Positions 40,696-49,355 of a DNA stretch of 64,000 nt are shown piece after piece; within the stretch, counting starts at the first letter, position 1, and each line of letters starts with the position of its first letter. Under the pieces are notes generated by a model that saw nothing but the letters and a program-made list of their open reading frames with translations, was not told the origin of the DNA and ran no database searches. Origin of the DNA: a virus; IMG/VR virus record IMGVR_UViG_3300043607_000009, positions 1 through 64,000 of that record; one strand, written 5' to 3'. The position numbers were made by a program, and so were the translations under genes.

Positions 40696-40917
40696 TCACC
40701 ATCCCTCGGCTCGAGCTTGGATCAGCGCTTGGCGCCCGAGCTCGGTGGCTTGAATGGGTTGTCCGTTGATGAGGTTCCCCGTGTAGACGGCTAAGCCCTT
40801 GCGTACGAGAGCGTCGCCTGCCTGGCCGCAGCGCGCGCCTTTGTGGTTGTTTACCATCCTCGAGAGGCGTCGAAGTTGCGCGTCGGTGAGTTTGTGCGTA
40901 GTGTATTTCGTGCTCAT
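40696..40917 (-). CDS. Hypothetical protein, 73 aa
   Basis: The protein (KLTDAQLRRLSRMVNNHKGA, LVRKGLAVYTGNLINGQ, IQATELGRQALIQARA) looks like a small winged-helix/AAA-less DNA-binding fold in which the T..G...L pattern ends a wing. It is the first gene after the promoter and structured leader at 40934-41017. The ribosome binding site is AAGGAG. Confidence 0.6.
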   Translation of the reverse strand: MSTKYTTHKLTDAQLRRLSRMVNNHKGARCGQAGDALVRKGLAVYTGNLINGQPIQATELGRQALIQARAEGW

Positions 40918-40933
40918 GGTTTCTCCTTAATCG

Positions 40934-41017
40934 TTGTTCGAGAGTGCGGGACCTCCGGGGAGTTGACGCTCCCCGGAGTACCTTTCGAGACTTACCGTCC
41001 CGAACAACATTATACCA
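40934..41017 (-). promoter_or_regulatory. Extended -10 promoter with structured leader
   Basis: On the minus strand, TGGTATAAT (complement of 41009-41017) is a strong extended -10; the -35 is poor. Downstream, nested inverted repeats can fold: GTTGTTC (41008-41002) with GAACAAC (40940-40934), GGGAC with GTCCC, and a perfect 10-bp stem CTCCGGGGAG/CTCCCCGGAG (40978-40953) with a 6-nt loop. The start of the 73-aa gene follows 36 nt later. This may be a regulatory 5' leader for the capsid transcript, or the outermost repeat may act as a DNA operator. Confidence 0.55.
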
Positions 41018-41035
41018 CAAACAAGAAAACTTTAT

Positions 41036-42067
41036 TTACGGCTCGAACTGCGCGAGCTGATCGAACGGCACGCGGAATCCCGCGGCGTTATTGTGACCGC
41101 CACCACCATACTCTGCCGCGATCATGCCCACGTCGGCCCCGCCCTCGCGTGAGCGCAGAGAGAAGTTGCGGCCGTCCGGAGAGTCGTAGAAGCAGCCGGC
41201 AAACGCATGCGAGTAGCGCAACGGATTGATGTCGGAGTCCACGGTGTTCGGCAGCGGATGCCCCTTCACATTGCGCTCGCAGAGCATGTGCCCCGCGTCC
41301 GACGACAAGGTGTATGGCAAGTTCGCAATCGGCACGACCATGAACCCTAGATCCGCAGCCGTAGGACCATCGAGCCACGGAGCTCGGAATTTCATTGGCC
41401 GAGTGACGACGCGCGCGAGCTCGTCGATGTCCTTGAAGTGCTTGCGCTCGATCGCCTCACCGTTCGCCGCGAACACGTCGCGGTACGGAGCGCTCGCTTC
41501 GAACTCTCGTACGAGATCGCTCCATACCGAGAAGTTGTATGGGAACGAGAACAAGTTTGCTTGAATCTCGCGAGTGTACGGCAGCTTGAAGCGCCAAAGA
41601 TCTCGATCCTCGACGTGATTGAGCAACATCGGCCGCGCGACGCCGGGATTGAAGAAATCCCACGCGAGGCCGGCGCCCGAGCGCTCCAAGTCGTAGATCG
41701 TGTAGATGCCGCCTGTCGAGTCTTCGTCGAGCGTATCCAAGAACGTTTCCCATGACACGTCCTTTGGGTTCGGCGCGGCGAAGATCCGATCCGCTTTGTC
41801 GGGTGCCAAGTCATCACGCGCCGTCTTGTGGTGATCGAGCACAAGCACGATGTTGCGGTTCAACGCGATCGACTTCATCACGTGGCGCTTGTACGCAAAG
41901 TCCACGAAGATGACGATCGAGTCGTAGATCTCGGGCGGCGGCCGCTGATACACGCTGGCATGGAACTCGGGACGACCGCCCTTCCGGTCCTTGAGTGCTT
42001 GGTTCACGACCCATGCGGCGCCGAAGCCATCCGCGCACGGATAATGAAAAATACAATGCACTTTCAT
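41036..42067 (-). CDS. DHH-family phosphoesterase
   Basis: ATG 42067 follows AAGGAAAAA; an open frame upstream lies in the HNH gene. The 343-residue protein has DHH motifs: FHYPCADGFGAAW, IVIFVDFAY, LVLDHHKTA (DHH), HVEDRDLWRF, and a DHHA1-like end AEYGGGGHNNAAGF. DHH/DHHA1 proteins cleave short oligonucleotides or cyclic dinucleotides; a phage copy could recycle nanoRNA or disarm cyclic-nucleotide defence. The choice between them is not visible here. Confidence 0.85.
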   Translation of the reverse strand: MKVHCIFHYPCADGFGAAWVVNQALKDRKGGRPEFHASVYQRPPPEIYDSIVIFVDFAYKRHVMKSIALNRNIVLVLDHHKTARDDLAPDKADRIFAAPNPKDVSWETFLDTLDEDSTGGIYTIYDLERSGAGLAWDFFNPGVARPMLLNHVEDRDLWRFKLPYTREIQANLFSFPYNFSVWSDLVREFEASAPYRDVFAANGEAIERKHFKDIDELARVVTRPMKFRAPWLDGPTAADLGFMVVPIANLPYTLSSDAGHMLCERNVKGHPLPNTVDSDINPLRYSHAFAGCFYDSPDGRNFSLRSREGGADVGMIAAEYGGGGHNNAAGFRVPFDQLAQFEP

Positions 42068-42582
42068 TTGTTTTTCCTTTCTTGTTTGTAACCTTTGCGA
42101 TTCTGAAGAAGATGTTCTACTTGTTGTTCTCGAGTCGCCCATCTACAGTTCGTCGGCGTGTAGTTTCCACGACGATTGGGATACCGATCCAACTCGTGCT
42201 CCTCTGAAGGGCATTCTCCCATATCCTTCAAAAAAGTTTCGTAACTGTTCCAGCGGGGGCAGATACGAACGTTCTTGTAGTGTTTGTAGTCACGTCGTTT
42301 GGTGTTCTTAGACAGACATCGTGCTCGCATAGAGCGCCAAATGCGATAACTCCGAGGAAACTTACCCTTGCGTGCGGCTCCATGAGATCGTGCAGGTCGA
42401 TTTGAAAAAGCGCATCGACGGCATTGGGTCGAAGCGCCATTGCGCAGATGAGTAGCTGACACAACATGCTTCTGCCCACAAGCACATCGACAAAGCCATT
42501 GAGTAAAGGGACTAGTTCTAACTAGCTTGATGACTATCCACTGGCTGAACGATTGCCCTCTAAGATTCTGGAAAGTAGGCAT
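42064..42582 (-). CDS. HNH-like homing endonuclease
   Basis: Residues 1-60 (LRGQSFSQWIVIKLV, LCRCACGQKHVVSATHLRNG, CRRC) are the zinc-binding module and residues ~85-155 the catalytic core (YRIWRSMRARCLSKNTKRRD, YKHYKNVRICPRW, LDRYPNRRGNYTPTNCRWAT) of a phage family also seen inside intein 2 and in the chimera at 60069. The stop overlaps the ATG of the DHH gene. It is AT-rich and inserted between the portal and DHH genes. Confidence 0.8.
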   Translation of the reverse strand: MPTFQNLRGQSFSQWIVIKLVRTSPFTQWLCRCACGQKHVVSATHLRNGASTQCRRCAFSNRPARSHGAARKGKFPRSYRIWRSMRARCLSKNTKRRDYKHYKNVRICPRWNSYETFLKDMGECPSEEHELDRYPNRRGNYTPTNCRWATREQQVEHLLQNRKGYKQERKNK

Positions 42583-42658
42583 AGTACAAGGGTATCACTA
42601 CACTTGTGCTGAGAGATAGGGCGAATCGAAGGGAAAAGGGGTATTCCTACCTTTGCAG

Positions 42659-45430
42659 TCAGCGTTGCCTCGAACCTGACGGGTTGGGGTTATTCCCCGT
42701 GCCAGTCGATTGAGGCACCTTATCCCCCGATTCGATCTCGGCAGCCGCAATCCGGACCGCGGTCACATTGTCGCCAATGTTGCGACGTTCCAGAGAGTCG
42801 AGTTCAGCGGCCGCACGCTCATCCTCGCCGCGCTCACGCTGTGCAAGCTCTTGGAGCCGAGCAGCGATCTCCGCAGTTTGCCGTGCGTCGTCTTGTGCAG
42901 CTTTGATAGCAGCCTGCCGCTCCGCTGCCGAAAGTTTTGCGAAATCGACCTCCGTGATTGCCTGTCGCTCTTCGCGACGAGCTTGGAGGTCGATGACCTT
43001 CTCTTGCGTACGCGACTGGATCTTCTTGTCTTCGGTCTGCGCACGGAGTTGGTCGCCCTCGCGCTTCGCTTGAACCGCAGCCATCTTGTTCGGATCGGAC
43101 GGCATGCCCATGTTGGGCGGTGCGAGCTGCGAGAGGAATTGTTGGGCCTTCTGAATGATCGGTGGGAGCTGCTTCCACACTTCTTCGGCGCGCTTCATGA
43201 TCCGACTCGAAGCAGCCTCGAGCGTTTGATCGAGCTCTCGACGGGCGCCCACGTCCTGCTCGGACATGATCGTCTTCATCTGCTCCTCGTCCGCGTCGGC
43301 CGCTTGCATTACGAGCTCGTAGAACTCGTTCGCGTACCAGTAGACCAAGTGCTCCTTCAAGTGCCCGAGCGCGGCGCTCAGGAAGGTCGGTGCGATGATG
43401 ATGTTCTGCCCAAAGATGGGAGATTCCATAAAGTCCACGAGCACTTGGATGTGCGCGAGCTGATCTTGATCCGGGAACGCGGCTACCGGCCGACCGAGCG
43501 TCATCGCGACGTTCTCGTTGACTTGGTTCATCCGCTGCGGCTTGGGCACCGGAATGAGCAAGCGGTCGCGGTTCGGGATCTTGGCGCGCTCGAGGAGCAT
43601 GAGCTCCGCCTCGCGTTGGTCGTAGAGCGCCGGCATGGTCGCGGCGCGATCGGCCACGATCTGCGCTTGCGCGATCCGCTGCACGTCGGAGAAGACCTCC
43701 GGGTCGGCGACGGGGATGCAGTCTAGCGGGCCCTCGAAGTCTTCGCGGTACGCGAGCACTTCACCGATGTCGTTCAACATCTCCTCTTCGGTGACGTACA
43801 TGCGGTCGATCCGGTGGAGCACGTTGATGACGTACTCCATCGAGTGGTAGAGCCGCAGATGGATCGCCGCTTGGACCCGCATGCCCTCCTCGATCAGCGC
43901 GAGCGTAGTGCCCACGGGCATGTCCGCACTGCCCTCGGAGAGCTTCTCCATTGCGATATGGATCGCGTTCTGGCCGGCGTCGGTGAGGAAGCCGAGCAGC
44001 TTGAAGAGCGTCTCCGACGGGCCGGGGAACGGGATGTGCATCAAGAGCTCGCGAATGTCCTTCGTGCCCGTGACGCCGCCCTCGATCTCGAGCACTTGCG
44101 TCGGGTCGATCGCGGCTTGCTGGCCCGTGAAGTTGGTGCCCTTGAGCTTGGCGAGCACTTGTGAGTTCTGGATCAGTGCAGCATCGAGCAGCGCGCGTAA
44201 AGCTCCGGTCGCGGCTCCTGCCAACGAGCCAATGAGTTGGCCCAAGCCAATGTGGTAGGCGCCGCGCCACGGGATCATCCCGAACGACACCATCCACTGC
44301 ATGCGCTCGAAGTCTTCGTCTTCCTGTTCCCAATTGCGGACGATCGACACGATCTTGTGCGACGGTCCGTCGATCGAGATCAGGTACGGAGCGGAACCCT
44401 TCTGCGACTCGGCGTCTTGCTCGAAGCTCTCGAAGCACGAGCATTCGTGCACGATCTTGAGCCCGTCCTTGTTGTAGCCAGAATCTTCCTTGCCTTCGAT
44501 CTTCTCGGTCGCGGCTTGTGGCTTGGTGGGCTCGGGCATCTGCGACGACGTGTCCGGACCGATGTCGCGGTACATGCCCTCATCGACGCGCTTGCGAAAC
44601 TCGTAGCGCGTCATCGGCTCGTGGTACGTCTGCCGCTCGGCCGAGTAGAAGTTCGCGGCCGCAAACGGGATCGACACTTCGTCGATCGGCACGCAGCGCG
44701 GCACGGGACGACGACGACGCTTGGCGTAGTCGGGCGTGAGCCGTAGATACTGCTCGCCGGCCAACGGTAGTTGCGTGAGGAGCTTCTCGAGCTCGGAGCG
44801 GAACTCCGGCATCTGCTTCACGAACTGCCAGTTCATGTATGCCTTCTTGCGCTCGGCCTTCTTCATCCGATCCGCAGAGGGGTTGTCGCCGGGGACGAAC
44901 ATCCGCACCGGGCCATTGGGCGGCATGAGCTCCTTGATCGCGCGCGCTTCGAAGTCCACCGACGACTGCGCGATCATCGGGTGCACGGCCTTGCTCGCAC
45001 CTTCGAACGAGGCGCCGCCCGGTGCTTCTTTCCCGAGTCCAGTACGTTTGATGGCTTCGGCGTACTGATCGTCGCGCTTTTTGCGTGACTCCTTGTCGAG
45101 GTCGATCGACTCGAGCAGCCGCGTCGAGAGGGAGTCCAAGAACGGCTCGTCGAAGAGATCTACGATGTTGTCGTAGAAGTCTCCGACCTCGGTGGCGGCC
45201 TTGTCGTCTTCCTCGAGCCGGATGATCGCGCCACCGTCGTCGGTGTTCTCGATCTTCATGCCCTTCTTGTCGTCGTCGCCGAGCACTTCCGCGATGAGCG
45301 GTTCGGTGTCGGGATCTCCGCCGAGCTTGACGCGCTTCGCATCCAATGGGATGCGATGACGATCCTCCGGCAGCGCGAAACGGTTCGGATCTTCTTCGTC
45401 TTGTGGGATAAGCGGATCGAAGCCCGTCAT
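42659..45430 (-). CDS. Portal protein
   Basis: The 923-residue protein has the pattern of large P22/SU10-like portals: DDQYAEAIKRTGLGKEAPG, FEARAIKELMPPNGPVRMF, LPLAGEQYLRL, FERMQWMVSFGMIPWRGAYH, LIGSLAGAATGALRALLDAA, then PALYDQREAELMLLE. The last ~120 residues are a Gln/Glu/Arg/Ala coiled coil, as in the barrel of P22-type portals. It lies next to the large terminase, as usual. Confidence 0.85.
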   Translation of the reverse strand: MTGFDPLIPQDEEDPNRFALPEDRHRIPLDAKRVKLGGDPDTEPLIAEVLGDDDKKGMKIENTDDGGAIIRLEEDDKAATEVGDFYDNIVDLFDEPFLDSLSTRLLESIDLDKESRKKRDDQYAEAIKRTGLGKEAPGGASFEGASKAVHPMIAQSSVDFEARAIKELMPPNGPVRMFVPGDNPSADRMKKAERKKAYMNWQFVKQMPEFRSELEKLLTQLPLAGEQYLRLTPDYAKRRRRPVPRCVPIDEVSIPFAAANFYSAERQTYHEPMTRYEFRKRVDEGMYRDIGPDTSSQMPEPTKPQAATEKIEGKEDSGYNKDGLKIVHECSCFESFEQDAESQKGSAPYLISIDGPSHKIVSIVRNWEQEDEDFERMQWMVSFGMIPWRGAYHIGLGQLIGSLAGAATGALRALLDAALIQNSQVLAKLKGTNFTGQQAAIDPTQVLEIEGGVTGTKDIRELLMHIPFPGPSETLFKLLGFLTDAGQNAIHIAMEKLSEGSADMPVGTTLALIEEGMRVQAAIHLRLYHSMEYVINVLHRIDRMYVTEEEMLNDIGEVLAYREDFEGPLDCIPVADPEVFSDVQRIAQAQIVADRAATMPALYDQREAELMLLERAKIPNRDRLLIPVPKPQRMNQVNENVAMTLGRPVAAFPDQDQLAHIQVLVDFMESPIFGQNIIIAPTFLSAALGHLKEHLVYWYANEFYELVMQAADADEEQMKTIMSEQDVGARRELDQTLEAASSRIMKRAEEVWKQLPPIIQKAQQFLSQLAPPNMGMPSDPNKMAAVQAKREGDQLRAQTEDKKIQSRTQEKVIDLQARREERQAITEVDFAKLSAAERQAAIKAAQDDARQTAEIAARLQELAQRERGEDERAAAELDSLERRNIGDNVTAVRIAAAEIESGDKVPQSTGTGNNPNPSGSRQR

Positions 45431-45434
45431 AGTG

Positions 45435-48155
45435 TCACCCGTATGGAGAGTCGCGGCTCTTGAGCTTGAGTTGTTTGGCGCGCTCGATCTGCGCCTTGAG
45501 CTTCTCGGCCTCGGGATCTTTGGGGATTGTGAGTGCGCCGATGAAGTTATCCATCAACGTTTTGAGACCTTGCGTAGAAGTGTCGAGTAGATCGTCATGC
45601 TTGAGCGAACCTTCGCCCGAGTACGTACATACCTGCGAGATAACAGGCTCGGCCCAATTGCGGAACTCCCGAGGCTTTTGATCTGACTCGATGGCCCACA
45701 CCCGGCCATGCGACCACAGCGGCGATACTACGTGAAGACGAGCGAGCTTGTCCAAATCGCCTGGATCGTAGCCTTCGGCCAAGATCTCTTCGGCGGCCAA
45801 CGACTGAATCAGCGAGATCCCGGAGCTCTTCGTCTCGATCAGGATCACGTCGATCTTCTTGCCTTGAGGGCTGCGCTTGTACGGCCCGACGATCATCGGC
45901 TTGCCGCGGAACGAGTGCACGTTCACTGGCTCGCCGTAGCGACGAAGCCGTTCGGTCTTCACGCGCTTGATGAGCTGCGGAAAACCAAGCCATTCTTGCC
46001 ACGCATCGAGCAGCATCACGTGGTAGACGGGCGGCGTGCCGTACTTGAAGAGGCCCCACACTGTGCACGCGGACGGATCGTTCTCTTGCGAGCGCTCGCG
46101 AACTTCGTTCTTCTGGCGCACCGCGCGTACGCGCCGGCCCTTGTCGTGCTGCTCCTCGGTGAACGCGGTGTCGAGTGACATGAGCACGAACTGGAACTTC
46201 GGCAACGCTCTGTCGTTCGGCCACATGCGCCACTGCGAGCGCTTCACCCACCCGGACTCTTCCGGATCGAGCACTTCGCCGTGGATCTCTTGTCGGCCGA
46301 TCTTGGTGCCTTCGTACTTGGCAACGTTCTTAAAGTAGGAAGCAGTCAAGTTCTCGCGGTTCTCGTACGTGGAACCGACCGTGATGATCACGTCGGTCCG
46401 CTTCATGAGATCCCGGATGAAGATCGAGGGCTTCGGCGTGCCCGTCACGCACAAGCGCGGGTGCGGCCCGAGGCGTAAGCCAAACTGCAAGTTGTCCCAC
46501 GCATCGTCGGGGTACATCCACGACGCGATCTCGTCGAGCCAACCGGCTGCGTGCTGCGGACCACGAAGTCGCTCCGGTGCGTCGCCTGCGAAGCCGCGGA
46601 TGATCGAGCCGTTCCACAGCGTGATCGACGGCAACGCAAGGTTCTTGTCCACGATCAGTTGCGGCGGCACGACGGCGTAGAGTCCGGTCGGACCTTCGAA
46701 GCACGTATAGCGCACGTCGTCTTTGGTGGGTGCCACGACGCAGTACATCGACGGGTAGGTGGCGCCCTCGATACCCAACCAATTCGCGCCCGCGAGGGTA
46801 TTGTGCGTAGGGATTAGTCCTTCGCCTAGCAAGTACAACGAATGGGGCGAATCTACTGAAATGCATCGCATGGGTTTAGATGCGATACGTTCGAAACCCA
46901 CGATCATTCGATGATGATTCCTACTTCCTTGAGATCCTTCTTCCAATCGCACTAGGGCTGCTTTTCGTTTCAGTCGAAAACATTGAATAGTAGGGCGCCA
47001 AGTTACTCTCCACTTCGGGCCGCAATCCCGACCATAGATAGTTGCACGCCCCTCGACTGTTTTGGGCTTTTGCCCTAACGAACGGGCGATTTCTACGACT
47101 GCGTCAACCAACCGTTTATTAGTATTCGTGAACTCTACGTAGCCCCTCACAGGGCTGATAAAGCCGTCCGAATCTAAAAGTCCTTGAAGAAGAGCTATGC
47201 GTTGCTCTATAGACGTCAGTAGATAAATCGCAGGAACGTGTTTGTTCTTTATCAGTCCACAGGCTTTGAGCAGCCCCCGCAACCCCACAAAACGGACCAA
47301 AATTGCTTGAGATCGTTTGTCATACCCCAAGCTTTTAACTTCATAGGGGACATACGATGCTTCTTCTTGCCATTCCCTCTTATGACAAGTTATCCCGCCG
47401 TGCAAGCTATCCCCGTCGCCCAGCCAGAGGCCCAACGTGTAGGGGTCGATCGGTAAATCTTTTCGCGGGAAAACTAGTGCCTTACACAGGGGGATGGAAT
47501 GATTCGTATCTTTTCGGTTTCCGTAAGTAAATGTCCGAATCAGAGTATTCGTTGAGATCGTCTGGGGCCCAGCCCCCCTACCCGAGCGCCATACAGGCCA
47601 GTCTTCAGAAAACGTTCCTGAGGTCTCAGGAACTGCGCGGTTATACGCTTGACGTGCAGCATGAGTCCACGTTGTCCACTGATGGTCTCCGCAGCAATCG
47701 ATATACAACCCGTCCGAAAAATACAATCGATAGGCTTCCGCAGGATTAGGTACTTCGAATGTACCTGTCACATTGCAGGGACTCCCGGCCGCATCAAAAA
47801 CCCGATCCCCTATAACTAAGTCCGCAAGACGCTTCCAACCCTCGGGCGTACAGACGGGAGTTTCAATGTCGGCCGCCTTACCGAACCCTCGGCCGGAACG
47901 GATGATCCAGATGTCCTTCAGGAATTGGTCGAATTCCTTCGGCGGGAGTTGTTTCTGACGCGCGAGCGACTTCCACACCATGCGCCATCGCAGGTATTGG
48001 AGTTCCTCGGGCGTGAACGACTCTAGGTCCGAACGGAATTGCTGAAGCGGCTTGGGGAGTTTCTCTAGATCGAGCTCGTAATTGAACTCGACCTTCCGAT
48101 GAAGCGAGGAGAAATTCACGCTCACCACTTGATTCGTAATCATAAGTGGCGCCAA
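45435..48155 (-). CDS. terL: Terminase large subunit with class 3-like intein
   Basis: The 906-residue precursor yields about 547 residues after splicing. The P-loop reads SGRGFGK, then the intein (residues 94-452), then TLAGANW. Walker B is AAGWLDEIA; the RNase H-like nuclease has LMSLDTAF, VILIETKSSGISL and HDDLLDT. It packages DNA with the portal, whose gene lies downstream. Because the intein splits the ATPase P-loop, packaging requires splicing. Confidence 0.9.
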   Translation of the reverse strand: MAPLMITNQVVSVNFSSLHRKVEFNYELDLEKLPKPLQQFRSDLESFTPEELQYLRWRMVWKSLARQKQLPPKEFDQFLKDIWIIRSGRGFGKAADIETPVCTPEGWKRLADLVIGDRVFDAAGSPCNVTGTFEVPNPAEAYRLYFSDGLYIDCCGDHQWTTWTHAARQAYNRAVPETSGTFSEDWPVWRSGRGAGPQTISTNTLIRTFTYGNRKDTNHSIPLCKALVFPRKDLPIDPYTLGLWLGDGDSLHGGITCHKREWQEEASYVPYEVKSLGYDKRSQAILVRFVGLRGLLKACGLIKNKHVPAIYLLTSIEQRIALLQGLLDSDGFISPVRGYVEFTNTNKRLVDAVVEIARSLGQKPKTVEGRATIYGRDCGPKWRVTWRPTIQCFRLKRKAALVRLEEGSQGSRNHHRMIVGFERIASKPMRCISVDSPHSLYLLGEGLIPTHNTLAGANWLGIEGATYPSMYCVVAPTKDDVRYTCFEGPTGLYAVVPPQLIVDKNLALPSITLWNGSIIRGFAGDAPERLRGPQHAAGWLDEIASWMYPDDAWDNLQFGLRLGPHPRLCVTGTPKPSIFIRDLMKRTDVIITVGSTYENRENLTASYFKNVAKYEGTKIGRQEIHGEVLDPEESGWVKRSQWRMWPNDRALPKFQFVLMSLDTAFTEEQHDKGRRVRAVRQKNEVRERSQENDPSACTVWGLFKYGTPPVYHVMLLDAWQEWLGFPQLIKRVKTERLRRYGEPVNVHSFRGKPMIVGPYKRSPQGKKIDVILIETKSSGISLIQSLAAEEILAEGYDPGDLDKLARLHVVSPLWSHGRVWAIESDQKPREFRNWAEPVISQVCTYSGEGSLKHDDLLDTSTQGLKTLMDNFIGALTIPKDPEAEKLKAQIERAKQLKLKSRDSPYG
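46800..47876 (-). other. Intein 3 in the terminase P-loop, LAGLIDADG, class 3-like
   Basis: The 359-residue intein starts with Ala (AADIETPVCTPEGW) rather than Cys or Ser. Block B contains GDHQW, block F RCISVDSPHSLYL and block G IPTHN followed by Thr. This Trp/Cys/Thr set is the WCT signature of class 3 inteins, which use a block F cysteine nucleophile. Both LAGLIDADG helices are present in frame (LGLWLGDGDS and LLQGLLDSDGF). Thus its endonuclease is conventional, unlike those of the two polymerase inteins. It is AT-richer than the terminase exteins. Confidence 0.88.
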
Positions 48156-48236
48156 TTCTCCCCTGCGTACGAGTACGCTCGCGACTGCATCACAGCCACG
48201 GGAGTTTACGCTAGTGCAGGTCGTCTCGGGGTGGCG

Positions 48237-48653
48237 TTACTCGGAAGCCTTGTCCACGGTCGCGGGCTCCGGCTCGATACCGAAGAAGGCCCGCACGATC
48301 GCGACGAACATGTTCCCTTTGCCCTTGTGATAGGCGCCGAGCATGTCCCACGGCAGTAATGCCGGATGTCGCTTCGCCTTGGCGTCCAAGATCGGACCGA
48401 GCGTGTAGCCGATCTTCGCCATGATCGAGAGCCACTTGTTGTGGTGTTCCTCGGCCGTGGCTTCGCGGTTCTCGATCACGGCCTTCACGCCCTTGATCGC
48501 CGCCTGCTTCGCTTCGTCGGTGAGCGCTGCCCACGGATCGCGGTGCTCGTTCTGCGCCGCGGAGTAGGCGACGATTGCCTGGTGCGCTATCTTCGCAGCC
48601 ATTTCGATGTTCTCGTCGGTGATAGCACGTCGGAGTGTCTTCGCCATGATCAT
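48237..48653 (-). CDS. RyR-domain protein, 138 aa
   Basis: The protein matches the RyR domain pattern: KIAHQAIVAYSAAQNEHRD, PWAALTDEAKQAAIKGVKAV, HHNKWLSIMAKIGYTLGPIL, HPALLPWDML, FVAIVRAFFG. RyR domains occur in bacterial and phage proteins of unknown ligand specificity. It stands between the terminase and secreted-protein genes, not fused to anything. The start overlaps the upstream gene by 4 nt. Confidence 0.7.
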   Translation of the reverse strand: MIMAKTLRRAITDENIEMAAKIAHQAIVAYSAAQNEHRDPWAALTDEAKQAAIKGVKAVIENREATAEEHHNKWLSIMAKIGYTLGPILDAKAKRHPALLPWDMLGAYHKGKGNMFVAIVRAFFGIEPEPATVDKASE

Positions 48654-48883
48654 CCCCCGTAAGGTTGAATCGGTTGATTGGGCGGACTAGTGAACCACTT
48701 CTGTTGAGCGCGCGCCACGTGAAGCTGGTAGAGCACGTACTCCCGCGGCGGTTGGATCACTTCGTTGGGCGGCGGAAGCTGCGCGCCGTGAAGCGTCGGC
48801 ACGAGCGACTCCGTGCTGCGCATGCCGATCCACACGCCGATCGCGTGCTTGGTCGGCTGCGTGGTGATGCTATCGCGGGGCAC
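48650..48883 (-). CDS. Hypothetical protein, 77 aa
   Basis: GTG 48883 to 48650. The protein is Pro-rich (LHGAQLPPPNEVIQPPREY). The segment before it holds a 16-codon open frame (48920-48870; KFSTRELNVPKRAPR) that has its own AGGA site and overlaps this start, so it may be a leader peptide coupling translation. The function is unknown. Confidence 0.5.
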   Translation of the reverse strand: MPRDSITTQPTKHAIGVWIGMRSTESLVPTLHGAQLPPPNEVIQPPREYVLYQLHVARAQQKWFTSPPNQPIQPYGG

Positions 48884-48945
48884 GTTTCGGGACGTTGAGC
48901 TCGCGAGTTGAGAACTTCATTGTTGTTATTCCTGAGAGTGAGAGC

Positions 48946-48965
48946 GAGCGGGCCGAAGCCCGCTC
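48946..48965 (-). other. UUCG tetraloop hairpin
   Basis: On the minus strand GAGCGGGC TTCG GCCCGCTC forms a perfect 8-bp stem with the very stable C(UUCG)G loop. No T run follows, so it is not a standard terminator; it may stabilise or punctuate the late mRNA between 49021 and 48883. Confidence 0.6.
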
Positions 48966-49020
48966 ACCTAGTGAAACAACCGTCGAAGGAAATCGACGAT
49001 CGCCTTTACCGCCCTCCTGA

Positions 49021-49335
49021 TTAGTTCCAGGACGGAGCGGCCGGGGCCACCAGATCCAAAGGGACGCCCGCCTTGACCACGAAGTCGGACTCGTTGCCGG
49101 CCGCGTCCAGCGCGGTCAGGTAGAGGTCCGCGACGAAACCGTCCGGGGGCGTGCCGCCGCCCAAGCCGGCGATCTCGGCCGAGTCCACGACGCCATCGAC
49201 GCCCACGGCGCTGAACGGCGCCGCGTAGACCTCGTTCGCCGTCACGACTTGACCGGCCGGGAACGCACGAAGCCGATGCTCCACTGCCCCCGGCGTCGGG
49301 TTGAACGATAGATTCGTGAAATTGATCTTTGCCAT
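49021..49335 (-). CDS. Hypothetical FN3/Ig-like protein, 104 aa
   Basis: ATG 49335 to 49021. The protein is beta-like (FTNLSFNPTPGAVEHRLRA; ADLYLTALDAAGNESDFVVK), resembling half of a fibronectin type III fold. It directly follows the secreted FN3-like gene, so the two may act together at the cell or virion surface. Confidence 0.6.
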   Translation of the reverse strand: MAKINFTNLSFNPTPGAVEHRLRAFPAGQVVTANEVYAAPFSAVGVDGVVDSAEIAGLGGGTPPDGFVADLYLTALDAAGNESDFVVKAGVPLDLVAPAAPSWN

Positions 49336-49355
49336 GAGAACTCCCTTGTGGTGGT

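Noticed and set aside
48968-49020. Short minus-strand frame ending RRAVKAIVDFLRRLF
   Set aside because: It has an AGGAGG-like site, but no usable start codon lies between that site and the stop.
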